From assembly GCA_016712565.1 (NCBI GenBank), contig JADJQU010000003.1, forward strand, positions 1-64,000: DNA of 64,000 nt. The letters run 5' to 3'. Source of the stretch: Planctomycetota bacterium (GTDB lineage Bacteria; Planctomycetota; UBA1135; GCA-002686595). Positions 9,671 through 18,063 of this stretch are shown here, piece after piece. The notes under the pieces were generated by a model, which worked only from the letters and a program-made list of their open reading frames with translations, was not told the origin of the DNA and made no database searches. How positions within the stretch are numbered: the stretch's first letter is position 1; every line of letters begins with the position of its first letter. A program made the position numbers and the translations under genes.

Positions 9671-10336
9671 ATGAAATCAAATATGAGAGTTTTGGCATGG
9701 CTAAGTTGTGGTGCTGCCTTAGTAGCCTTGGTGACTATTGCCATGTGGGCCCATTCAAACCCACCAAACCGGGAAATCGACGATCAGCCGGCCACGCATG
9801 ACTTGATAGTTCGAGCAGGAAATGACGCTGCTCCGCTTGATCCTCCGGAGGTTGCCATGCCGGTCATTGAGACTGTGCTTACAAAGCGGGACGAAGTGCC
9901 ATTACCACCGGAGGTGGCGATCGATCTAGCGTCGGTCAAGAGCTTGCAGAATGCCCAGGAAGTCTCCGCTGACAAGCGCTACAATCCCAGTGGCTATCAG
10001 CTGAGCCCTTCAGACCTCAAGGAGCTTCAAGATGTCCTTGATGTGCTCGCAAACCCGCCGGCAGATCCCACCAGAGAGCTAACCTTGGCCGCCAAGGCGT
10101 ACGGCAGCAACATGATCGACTCTGGGAATTTTGTGAAGGTTCCTCCAGGCGAAAAGGCCATACCCTCCAAAGGGAATGCCATGTACGTCAGGGCCAATAA
10201 AGACGGTAGCAAGATGGCCCAGTTCGACCCCGCAAAAGTCCCAGAAATAGCCAAGTATGTTGCAGCAGTGCGGGCGCAGGATTCTAGCCGGGAAAGGATC
10301 CTGAAGGAGTTTTTCGCGAGAAAATCCACTAACTAG
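9671..10336 (+). CDS. Membrane-anchored protein, member 2 of a tandem paralogous pair
   Basis: 221 residues; N-terminal anchor VLAWLSCGAALVALVTIAMWA (residues about 7-27), a linker rich in Pro/Asp/Glu, then the domain shared with the preceding gene: DKRYNPSGYQLSPSDLKEL, QDVLDVLAN, MAQFDPAKVPEIAKYVAAVR. Overall identity looks moderate, so the duplication is old or both copies were imported together. Base composition is distinctly poorer in GC (near 52%) than the chromosome around it. No family recognised; possibly a periplasmic sensor-like or binding domain, but nothing in the sequence fixes a role. Confidence 0.6.
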   Translation: MKSNMRVLAWLSCGAALVALVTIAMWAHSNPPNREIDDQPATHDLIVRAGNDAAPLDPPEVAMPVIETVLTKRDEVPLPPEVAIDLASVKSLQNAQEVSADKRYNPSGYQLSPSDLKELQDVLDVLANPPADPTRELTLAAKAYGSNMIDSGNFVKVPPGEKAIPSKGNAMYVRANKDGSKMAQFDPAKVPEIAKYVAAVRAQDSSRERILKEFFARKSTN

Positions 10337-10419
10337 AGCACTCTACCACTTTCCGACAACCCCACTCCTAACGTAGCCAAACCGCACTTAGGTTCAAACA
10401 CCTATTCTGGGTCATCGCC

Positions 10420-10866
10420 TTGACATGGACCCTTGGACCGAGCGCTGCTTCCACGAGTCGGCTCCTCGCAGATGACCCGCCTTCAGAGACACCCTGCTTT
10501 TGCACAGAGAGTCAGGATGCGGCAGCATTCACAGGACCGTGCGCATTTGACCTCGAGTACATCGTTATCCCCTTTCAAGAAGGCCAGTGCAATGCGCCAA
10601 GGTGCGAAGTGGAACTTTGCAAGTGGCTCTGATCAGTGTTCGGACACATTGATCCGCCTTGCGGAAGCCCCTCCTACTACGTGAACGGTGGCCTACGACC
10701 GGATCCGCCCGACTGGACTTTTGACGCTCCCACCGGATCGTTTGATTCGGGGATCGTTACCTTCCGCCTCGGATGTGAGATGCAAGGCACTGTTGGAATC
10801 GGCTATTCGACAGGCGTACTCATGGAACTGTACTTCTCCTGCTCCGACTGTGCGGCCCATAGCTGA
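10420..10866 (+). pseudogene. Cys-rich secreted-type protein with in-frame TGA
   Basis: One reading frame of about 149 codons from a TTG at 10420, interrupted by a TGA at 10630-10632. The first half has a Cys-rich stretch (CFCTES...GPCAFDLEYI...CNAPRCEVELCKWL), and the second continues naturally with PPCGSPSYYVNGGL...FSCSDCAAHS. Cysteine density and Gly/Pro/Tyr content suggest an extracytoplasmic disulfide-rich protein. The TGA could be a genuine nonsense mutation or a base error (TGG?). Family not recognised. Confidence 0.35.
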
Positions 10867-11316
10867 CTCGGTCTTGCTGGCGCGGGTACTGGAAATACAT
10901 TCGGCGAAGGGCAGCGACCTGTATGTCGGCCTTCATGTGATTTCTTCCGTTGAGGAACATCTCTTCCGGAGAATTCCATCTTCCTGGCTGGGCACATGTG
11001 CCCAGCCAGGCTGATCCACATCGCCAGTTAGTCGGGTTTGAGGCCGGGGAACCCGGGATAAGGATTTCGAGTCACGACGAGAGCCTACGGTCCAGATGAT
11101 CGGTTGCGACCGCACGTTACCGTAAGACATTGCGAAGACGAGGGTGACTCCAGGTTCGGATTCGGAGCAAGCTAGTCCCAAAACAGGCGTAACCCCGTCG
11201 TCGCCGACTTGCTGCGCGTCGTCGAGCACGGTTGAGTCCGTTCGACAGCCTTGCTCACCTTGATTCTGCTGGTGCTTGAGCACACCGTCGGGTCGGCGCG
11301 CCGAGCGTCACGAAGG
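10867..11316. other. Noncoding end of accessory segment with relic of the 66-aa gene
   Basis: No convincing gene over about 450 bases. Near 11246-11290 the plus strand reads TLILLVLEHTVGS, matching the last codons of the 66-residue membrane protein gene that ends at 7892. This relic and the following dprA stop keep the same order and spacing as at 7840-7897, so the duplicated block extends across both gene ends. Confidence 0.55.
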
Positions 11317-12210
11317 TCAGGTGGGCCGAGCGTGGACGAGCCGATAGAGTCCGCCGGGAGATCGCGCCACGAAGTCGCTCAATTCGAGCTCGGCCAATTG
11401 AGAGAGCGTTTCCGAGGGCGGTGCGCCGATGCGCGCGATGATCTCGTCCAGCGAGAGGGTTTCGCCGGTCAGCGCCTGGAGGATCGAGTGCGACAGTGCA
11501 TTCGACGCTTCGCCTTCGAAAGCAGATTCACCGCGTGCTGAAGAGCGGACTCCCGGGGTGAGCCCCAGCTCGACCAGCAGCTCTTCGGGAGCCTCGACCA
11601 GCGTGGCCCCTTCGCGCAGCAACCTGTGACAGCCCCGCGCCATCGGGTGGTCGACACGGCCGGGCAATGCGTACACGTCCTTGCCCATGTCCACGGCCCA
11701 GCGTGCCGTGATCAAGGAACCGGAGGCGTGGGCGGCTTCGATGACCACCACGGCGCGGGAGAGCCCGGCGATCAGCCGGTTGCGCAGGGGGAAATGGTGC
11801 TTGCGCGGGCCCTCCCCCGGGGCGAATTCCGACAGCAAGAGCCCCTCGCGCAGCATTCGCTCCGCCAGGGGACCCGCGGGCCAGGGGCGGTCCACGCCGC
11901 TGCCGAGCACGGCCACACTCGCCGCTCCCACGTCGAGGGCGCCGCCGTGGGCCGCTTCATCGATGCCCCGGGCGAGTCCGCTGACCACCACCACGCCCGC
12001 GGCGCCCAGGACGCGGGCGAAGTGCCGCGCCTGGCTCTCGCCATAGGGCGTCGGCGCGCGCGTGCCGACGATGGCCACCCGCGGCGTGCGCGCCAGGAGC
12101 TCCAGGCGGCCGCGCACGAAGATCTCGTCGGGAGGTGACGGCACGCGCCGCAGCTCCGGCGGGAATCCGGGCGAACTCTGTTCCAAGAGCAGGGGGCGAT
12201 CGCAACTCAC
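11317..12210 (-). CDS. dprA: DNA-processing protein DprA
   Basis: DprA loads RecA on incoming single-stranded DNA during natural transformation and is near-universal in bacteria. The extended Rossmann core is clear: VAIVGTRAPTPYGESQARHFA, GVVVVSGLARGIDEAAH, PRKHHFPLRNRLIAGLSRAVVVIEA and the SLITARWA/GKDVYALPGRVDHP block, followed by a C-terminal winged-helix segment (LSLDEIIARIGAPPSETL). I start at the GTG at 12210 (about 297 aa), since further upstream sequence is low complexity and collides with the divergent gene. The last 370 bases are present again, diverged, at 7897-8280; a 56-bp identical stretch at 11630-11685 marks a probable recombination point. Confidence 0.9.
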   Translation of the reverse strand: MSCDRPLLLEQSSPGFPPELRRVPSPPDEIFVRGRLELLARTPRVAIVGTRAPTPYGESQARHFARVLGAAGVVVVSGLARGIDEAAHGGALDVGAASVAVLGSGVDRPWPAGPLAERMLREGLLLSEFAPGEGPRKHHFPLRNRLIAGLSRAVVVIEAAHASGSLITARWAVDMGKDVYALPGRVDHPMARGCHRLLREGATLVEAPEELLVELGLTPGVRSSARGESAFEGEASNALSHSILQALTGETLSLDEIIARIGAPPSETLSQLAELELSDFVARSPGGLYRLVHARPT

Positions 12211-12391
12211 GCCCCTACGACCAGGTTCGCGCCCGGGGACGGCCCGAATTCCGCGTAAGTTTCCCGTGCTCGGCGCGTGCGGACCGTTCCGAGTCCGGGG
12301 CTCAACGGGGTTCCAGGGGCCGCGGTCGGGCCCGCCGACTACACTGGCCCCGGACTCCAACACGCTCCCGCGCACCTCCGCCCGGACCCCC

Positions 12392-14314
12392 ATGCTCTGC
12401 CCGATTCTCGCGGCACTCGCCCTCTGCCTGCCCTCCGGCGGGCTCCCTTTCCTTGCCCCGGTTCAGGCTCCCGCCGCGGACAGCGGGGCCGCCGCCGGCC
12501 GCCGTGGGGACCCCGTGCTGCGGATCGGCGAAGAGGAAGTGAGCCGTGAGGAGTACGCCGGCTGGCTCCTGGAAAACTACGGCGCGCGGCTCGCGACGGA
12601 ATTCGCGGGCGACCATTTGATCCAGCGCGAGGCCGTCCGGCGCGGCGTCGTCCTGGAGCCCGACCTAGTGGTTCGGGAATTGGAGAGCGAGCTCGAGGCC
12701 CGTATCAGCGGCGCGTTCCTGGGATCCAAGGCGGCCTGGCTGGCCGAACTGGAGCGCACCCAGCGCACCGAGGCGGGCATCCGTGCCCAGCGCACCCAGC
12801 AGCTCGGCATCGAGCTCCTGACCAAGAAGTGCGTGGCCCAGGACCGCGTGGTCCCGGAGCACAAGATCGTGCGCGAGTGGGAGCTGGACCACGGCCGCGG
12901 CGGTCGGCGCTACGAGCTCTCGATGCTGCTCGTGAAGTGCGAGTTCCTGACGGTCGCGGAAGGGCGCGAGGCCCAGGAGCGGGCACGAGAGGAGGAGATG
13001 GACCGGAAGCGCGCGCGGGCCCTGGAGCTCAAGCAGCGCATCGAGGCCGGGGCGGAGTTCGCCGCCGTGGCCCGCGAGTCGAGCGACGATGCCCCGACCC
13101 GGGCCCGCGGCGGCCGCCTGGCCCAGCCCTTCCGGCAATTCGGCTGGCCCACGAATTTCCTCGACGCCCTCGACCGGCTCGAGGTGGGCCGGCTCTCCGA
13201 GCCGCTCTACGCGAAGGGTGGTTTCTGGCTGGTGCGCGTGGAATCCGTGGTCAGCACGCCCCTGGAGTCCGTGCGCGGGGAACTGGTGGCACGACTCACG
13301 GCGCGGGGCCCGGAGCAGGACGAAACCGGGAACTTCCGCAATGCGCTGGTGGAGGCCGCCAGCGTGACGGTCCTGCCCACCATGTTCAGCACGGCGGGCG
13401 GCGACCTGGAGCAGTCCATGCTGCAGCCTGCCCTGTCCATCGACGGCGAGCCGGTCTCCCGCGGGGAGTACGCGGGCTGGATCCAGCGCACGCGGGGCGA
13501 AGCCTCCCTGGCCCATTTCCTGGAGCACCGGGTGGTGTTCGACGAGGCCCGTCGCCGGGGCATCGGCGCCACGGAGGAGGAAGTCCGGGCGCGCTCCGAG
13601 GAGTACGTGCGGCGTCTGATCCTCGAGAGTCACGAGGGCGATCGCGAGGCCTGGCTGGCGTCGCTGAAGATCCGCGGCAACGACCTCGGACTGTTCATGC
13701 ACGACCTCGACGTGCGCATGCGGGTCGAGCTCCTGTGCGAGCGCCTGATGCTCTTGGACCGCAAGCTCTCGCCCGAGGCCGTGCGGGCGCGCTTCGAGGA
13801 CCTCTACGGCAAGGACGGCGTGGCCGCCCGGGTGCGCATGATCCTGGTCAACGTCAAGCCGCCCGCGGGGCCGGCGGAGGAATCGCGGGAGGCCTTCGCC
13901 CAGCGCCTCAACGAGGCCAAGGCGGCGGCGCGGGCCCGGGCCCAGGCCCTGGTGGCCGCGGTGCGCGACGGAGGCGACTTCGCGGCCCTGGCCCGCAAGG
14001 AATCCGACGAGCCGATCAGCGCCTCGCGCGGGGGGATGCTGGAGGGCCGCTTCCGGCCGGAAACCTGGCCCGAGGCCGTGGGGAAGGCGGTGGCGGGGCT
14101 CGCCGCCGGAGGCACCAGTGACGCGCTGGAGTACGGGCCCGCCTTCGTGGTGCTGCAGGTCGTCTCCCGGGAGGCGGTCCAGTTCGAGTCCGTGCGCGAG
14201 GACCTGGCGGCCCAAATGCAGCAGGAACCGCCGCCGCGGCCTGAGCTCAATCTCTACCGCAATCAGCTCGTGCAGCGCACCCAGTTCGAGGTGCTCGGCG
14301 GCATGCATCGCTGA
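12392..14314 (+). CDS. Exported peptidylprolyl isomerase with two parvulin domains (SurA/PpiC-like)
   Basis: 640 residues with a signal peptide (ILAALALCLPSGGLPFLAPVQA) and two tandem halves, each made of a helical chaperone-like part starting with R[IG]G/DGE-EVSR-EYAGW (residues about 45 and 350) and a rotamase domain with the parvulin hallmark of a Ser/Asp-rich strand before GG (ESSDDAPTRARGGRLAQ, ESDEPISASRGGMLEG). It probably helps fold outer-membrane or secreted proteins in the periplasm. The duplication within one chain is visible directly. It diverges from dprA and ends at a strong hairpin shared with clpC. Confidence 0.8.
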   Translation: MLCPILAALALCLPSGGLPFLAPVQAPAADSGAAAGRRGDPVLRIGEEEVSREEYAGWLLENYGARLATEFAGDHLIQREAVRRGVVLEPDLVVRELESELEARISGAFLGSKAAWLAELERTQRTEAGIRAQRTQQLGIELLTKKCVAQDRVVPEHKIVREWELDHGRGGRRYELSMLLVKCEFLTVAEGREAQERAREEEMDRKRARALELKQRIEAGAEFAAVARESSDDAPTRARGGRLAQPFRQFGWPTNFLDALDRLEVGRLSEPLYAKGGFWLVRVESVVSTPLESVRGELVARLTARGPEQDETGNFRNALVEAASVTVLPTMFSTAGGDLEQSMLQPALSIDGEPVSRGEYAGWIQRTRGEASLAHFLEHRVVFDEARRRGIGATEEEVRARSEEYVRRLILESHEGDREAWLASLKIRGNDLGLFMHDLDVRMRVELLCERLMLLDRKLSPEAVRARFEDLYGKDGVAARVRMILVNVKPPAGPAEESREAFAQRLNEAKAAARARAQALVAAVRDGGDFAALARKESDEPISASRGGMLEGRFRPETWPEAVGKAVAGLAAGGTSDALEYGPAFVVLQVVSREAVQFESVREDLAAQMQQEPPPRPELNLYRNQLVQRTQFEVLGGMHR

Positions 14315-14349
14315 ACCGCGGACCGGGGAGCGACGGGCGTGAAAAGGCC

Positions 14350-14384
14350 GGCGGGGGGCCCCGAGATCCTCGGGGCCCCCCGCC
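14350..14384. terminator. Bidirectional hairpin terminator
   Basis: Perfect 16-bp inverted repeat GGCGGGGGGCCCCGAG / CTCGGGGCCCCCCGCC with a 3-base loop, placed between the convergent PPIase and clpC genes. It lacks a long T tract, as is common in high-GC genomes. Confidence 0.75.
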
Positions 14385-14408
14385 TTGGTCTTCCGTCGGG
14401 AGCTCGGG

Positions 14409-16971
14409 TCAGTTCGAGGCCCCGATGGGCTCGGAGGGCTCGGCCGGTGCGGCCGGCTGAACCACCGTGGAGAACGTCAGTTCCTCGGCGCCCTCCGTGG
14501 CCGTCACCTGCACCACGAGACCCTCGCGGTTCTCGACGCGCAGGAGCTGCTCGGCCAGCGGATCCTCCACGAAGCGCTCGATCGCGCGACGCAGGGGCCT
14601 TGCACCGAAGTCCTCGGCGAAGCCCTTCTTGATCAGGAAGTCGCTCGCGGCCTGATCCATGGTCAGGGACACGCCGCGCTCCTTGAGACGCGTGAGCACC
14701 TCGGCCAACTGCAGGTCGATGATGCGGCGCAGGTCATCGCTGGACAGCGGGTTGAAGATCACGAGCTCGTCGACGCGGTTCAGGAACTCGGGCCGGAAGT
14801 GGCGCTCGACTTCGATCATCACATCGGCGCGCGTGCGCTTCTTCTTCTCCTCGTCCGACTTGGCCTGATCGGCCTTGCCGAAGCCCAGTCCCGCGCCCGC
14901 CTTGAGCGCGTGGGAGCCCAGGTTCGAGGTCATGATCAGGATCACGTTGCGGAAGTCCACGTGGCGGCCGAACGAGTCGGTCAGGCGGCCTTCCTCCATG
15001 ATCTGCAGCAGCATGTTGAACACGTCCGGGTGCGCCTTCTCGATCTCGTCGAGCAGCACCACCGAGTACGGCCGGCGGCGCACCTTCTCGGTGAGCTGGC
15101 CGCCCTCCTCGTAGCCGACGTAGCCCGGGGGCGCGCCCACCAGGCGCGAGGCGTTGTGCTTCTCCATGTACTCGCTCATGTCCATGGTGATCACGGCGTC
15201 TTCCGAGCCGAACATGAACTTCGCGAGCTGCTTGCACAGGTAGGTCTTGCCCACGCCCGAGGGGCCCAGGAAGACGAACGAGCCCATGGGACGGCGCGGG
15301 TCCTTGAGGCCCGAGCGCGAACGGCGCACCGCGCGGGCGATGGCCTTGATCGCTTCGTCCTGGTGGATCACCACGCGGCCCATCTCGGCTTCCATGGCCA
15401 GGAGGCGTTCGGCCTCGGCCTTCTCCAGGCGCGTCAAGGGGATGCCGGTCATCTTGGAGACGGTCTCGGCGATCACCTCGGCGTCGACGACGCCGATCTC
15501 CTCGCGCGAGGCCTGCTCGGCGCGCCATTCCTTCTGCAGCTCTTCCTTCTTCTTGCGCAGCTGGTAGGCCTGGTCGCGCAATTGGGCGGCCTTCTCGAAG
15601 TCCTGGGCCGTGACGGCCTCGTCCTTGGCCCGGTCGAGCCGATCGATCTCCGAGGAGATCTCCTTCAGGTTCGGCGGCGGCACCATGGACTTGATGCGCA
15701 CGCGCGCGCCGGCCTCGTCCATCACGTCGATGGCCTTGTCCGGGTGGAAGCGGTTGTTGATGTAGCGCGTCGACAGCTCGACGGCGGTTTCCAGGGCCTC
15801 GTCCGTGAACTTGACGCGGTGGTGGGCCTCGTAGCGATCGCGCAGACCCTTGAGGATCGCCACCGTCTCGCTGGGCGAGGGCGGTTCGACGTTGACGGCC
15901 TGGAAGCGGCGCTCCAGGGCGCCGTCCTTCTCAATGTGCTTCCTGTATTCGTCGAGGGTCGTGGCCCCGATGCACTGGATCTCGCCGCGCGACAGGGCCG
16001 GCTTGAGCACGTTCGAGGCGTCGATGGCGCCCTCGGCGCCGCCCGCGCCCACCAGCGTGTGCAGCTCGTCGATGAACAGCACCACGTCGCGCACGCGGCG
16101 CACCTCGGTCATCACGGCCTTGATGCGCTCCTCGAACTGGCCGCGGTACTTCGTGCCGGCGACCATCAAGGCCAGGTCCAGCACGACCATGCGCTTGTTG
16201 CGCAGGATCTCGGGCACCTCGTTGTCGATGATGCGTTGGGCCAGGCCCTCGACGATGGCCGTCTTGCCCACGCCGGGCTCGCCGAGGAGCACCGGGTTGT
16301 TCTTGGTGCGGCGCGACAGGATCATCGTCACGCGCTCGATCTCGTCCTTGCGGCCGATGACCGGGTCGAGCTTGCCCCTGGCGGGCCAATTCGGTCAGGT
16401 CGCGGCCGAAGGCATCCAGGGCCGGCGTCTTGGACTTGCCGCCGCCGCCGCCACCGCCGCCCGACTTGCCCTCGGGCGCGGCGCCGCCCTGCGGTTCGCC
16501 GCCGGAGCTTTCCTCCTCCTCCTCCTCGGAGGAGTCGGCGCCCAGGAACTCGAGCACCTCCTCGCGCACGTCCTCGAGCTTGACGCCGAGGTTGGTGAGG
16601 ACCTGGGCGGCGATGCCCTCGTTCTCCTTGATCAGGCCCAGGAGCAGGTGCTCGGTGCCGATGTAGTTGTGCCCCAGGTTCGAGGCCTCCTCCATGGACA
16701 GCTCGAGCACCTTCTTCGCCCGGGGCGTGAAGGGCAGCTGGCCCATGGTGACCATGGTCGGGCCGGTCTTGACGATCTTCTCGACCTCGGCCCGGATCTT
16801 GGTCAGGTCGATGCCCATGTTCTTGAGCACATTGGCCGCGACCCCGGAGCCCTCCTGGACGAGGCCGAGCAGGATGTGCTCGGTGCCGAGGTACTCGTGG
16901 TTGAACCGCTGGGCCTCCTGGCGGGCCAGGTTCATCACCTTCTTGGCGCGGTCTGTGAAGCGGTCGAACAT
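14409..16971 (-). CDS. clpC: ATP-dependent Clp protease ATPase subunit ClpC (apparent frameshift)
   Basis: AAA+ unfoldase feeding ClpP. The N-terminal part starts MFDRFTDRAKKVMNLARQEA and contains both Clp N repeats, then an unusual acidic and glycine linker (SSEEEEEESSGGEP...GGGGGGGGKSK). D1 has Walker A GEPGVGKTAIVEG; a UVR segment (FEKAAQLRDQAYQLRKKK) in the middle domain marks ClpC rather than ClpB; D2 has GPSGVGKTYLCKQLAKFMFG. Between them, at the C run 16375-16378, the frame shifts after TELARQG; removing one base gives the expected KLDPVIGR. I read it as one gene of about 854 codons with a likely indel error. mcsA lies 304 bases upstream in the same direction. Confidence 0.92.
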
Positions 16972-17275
16972 TGCGGATCCTTGTGGCGTTCACGGCGCGA
17001 CCGGCGCGAACTGCGCCGGCCGGACCGCGGAGGGTGACGGAGTTCTCTGAGGCTTGGCTTTTCGTCCTTCAAGGCCCCAGGGGTTGACCTCGGGGCGTAG
17101 GGACGGTCGCCGGGGATGGTAGTGCAGCCCAGACGGCGGTCCAAACGGTCCCAGGGACGGGGATTTTCCCCGGCGCGGGCACCCAAGGAGCCGCCAGGGA
17201 GCCGCCGGGGAGCCGCCGGGGAGCCGCCGGGGAGCCGCCCGGGAGCCACCAGGAGCGCCTCTTCCCGAACGTGGA
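16972..17275. other. mcsA-clpC intergenic region
   Basis: 304 bases without a gene. The mcsA-proximal part is a tandem repeat (17187-17252, listed separately). The clpC-proximal 100 bases are less GC-rich and could hold the clpC promoter; I see no CIRCE or HAIR element. Confidence 0.5.
17187..17252. repeat. 11-bp tandem repeat, six units
   Basis: Six units of GGAGCCGCCGG with occasional substitutions (GGAGCCGCCAG first, GGAGCCACCAG last), just downstream of the mcsA stop on the minus strand. The unit length is not a multiple of three and the repeat lies between genes, so it is probably a slippage-generated minisatellite. Confidence 0.85.
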
Positions 17276-17785
17276 TCAGGAAGACTGCAGCGACTTCAGT
17301 TCGTCGCGCAAGCTGGCGGCACGCTCATAGGCCTCCTGGCGAATGGCGTGTTCCAGCTCCTTCTGGAGTTGTCCCATCCGTCGCGCGCGCTCCGCGACGG
17401 CCGCGTCCTGGCCGGGCAGGCGGCCGGCGTGCTGCGTGGCGCCGTGGATGCGCTCCAGGAGCTCGCGCGCGTGGGCGCCGAACACTTCGTAGTCCTTGGG
17501 GCAACCCATGCGACCCTTCTGGCGAAATTCCAGCAGGGTCATGCCGCAGTCCGGGCACTGGATCTGGGGCTCGCGGCGCACTCGCTGGGTCGAGGCGTGC
17601 AGGAGCTTCAGGATCTCCTGGGGCGTCTTCGGCACGGGATTGTGCGGCAGTTTCTGACCCTGGGCGCAGGCCTCGCACAGGTCCTGGACCCGCACCTCGG
17701 GCGGCGTGGCCGGGTCCGTGCCGTGGACCAGTTCGGTGACGTGAACCGTCGCCTGGGCTTGCTTGCAGCTTGAGCAGACCTTCAT
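17276..17785 (-). CDS. mcsA: McsA-like zinc-finger protein with UVR motif
   Basis: 169 residues. In Bacillus, McsA activates the protein-arginine kinase McsB and belongs to the ctsR-mcsA-mcsB-clpC heat-shock operon. Here three CxxC pairs are seen (CSSCK near residue 4, CEACA near 40, CPDCG near 80) plus a further Cys near GCPKDYEVFG, and the C-terminus carries a UVR motif, LQKELEHAIRQEAYERAASLRDEL. The gene lies just upstream of clpC in the same direction, reproducing half of the operon, but neither mcsB nor ctsR is adjacent. Start chosen at MKVCSSC, where zinc-ligand spacing fits; longer versions are low complexity. Confidence 0.82.
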   Translation of the reverse strand: MKVCSSCKQAQATVHVTELVHGTDPATPPEVRVQDLCEACAQGQKLPHNPVPKTPQEILKLLHASTQRVRREPQIQCPDCGMTLLEFRQKGRMGCPKDYEVFGAHARELLERIHGATQHAGRLPGQDAAVAERARRMGQLQKELEHAIRQEAYERAASLRDELKSLQSS

Positions 17786-18063
17786 GGTGTGGCGCCTGTG
17801 CGCTTCCCGGATTCTCGCACGTGGACGGCAGCGAGCGAAGCCCCGGGGCGCACACCCCTCATAGGTCAGGGCCGGCCCTTGGGCCACGAAACGAGACGGT
17901 CACCCCGGTGCGGCGGAGCGACCCAGGGCCCGGTGGGGCCCCGGTCGGGAACCCGTTCGGGAACCCGGCCGGGCGGTGGGGGGACGGGCCGGGGCCCCGT
18001 CCCAGGGCCCGGGGGTGCCTGCCCGGGGCCGCCGGTACGTTTTTCGGAGCCGCGGGCGTGGTC

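Noticed and set aside
12665..14308. Long minus-strand frame opposite the PPIase gene
   Set aside because: No recognisable motif; antisense of a clear double-parvulin protein.
17187..17252. Tandem repeat considered as a CRISPR array
   Set aside because: Units of 11 bp are contiguous without spacers and there are no cas genes.
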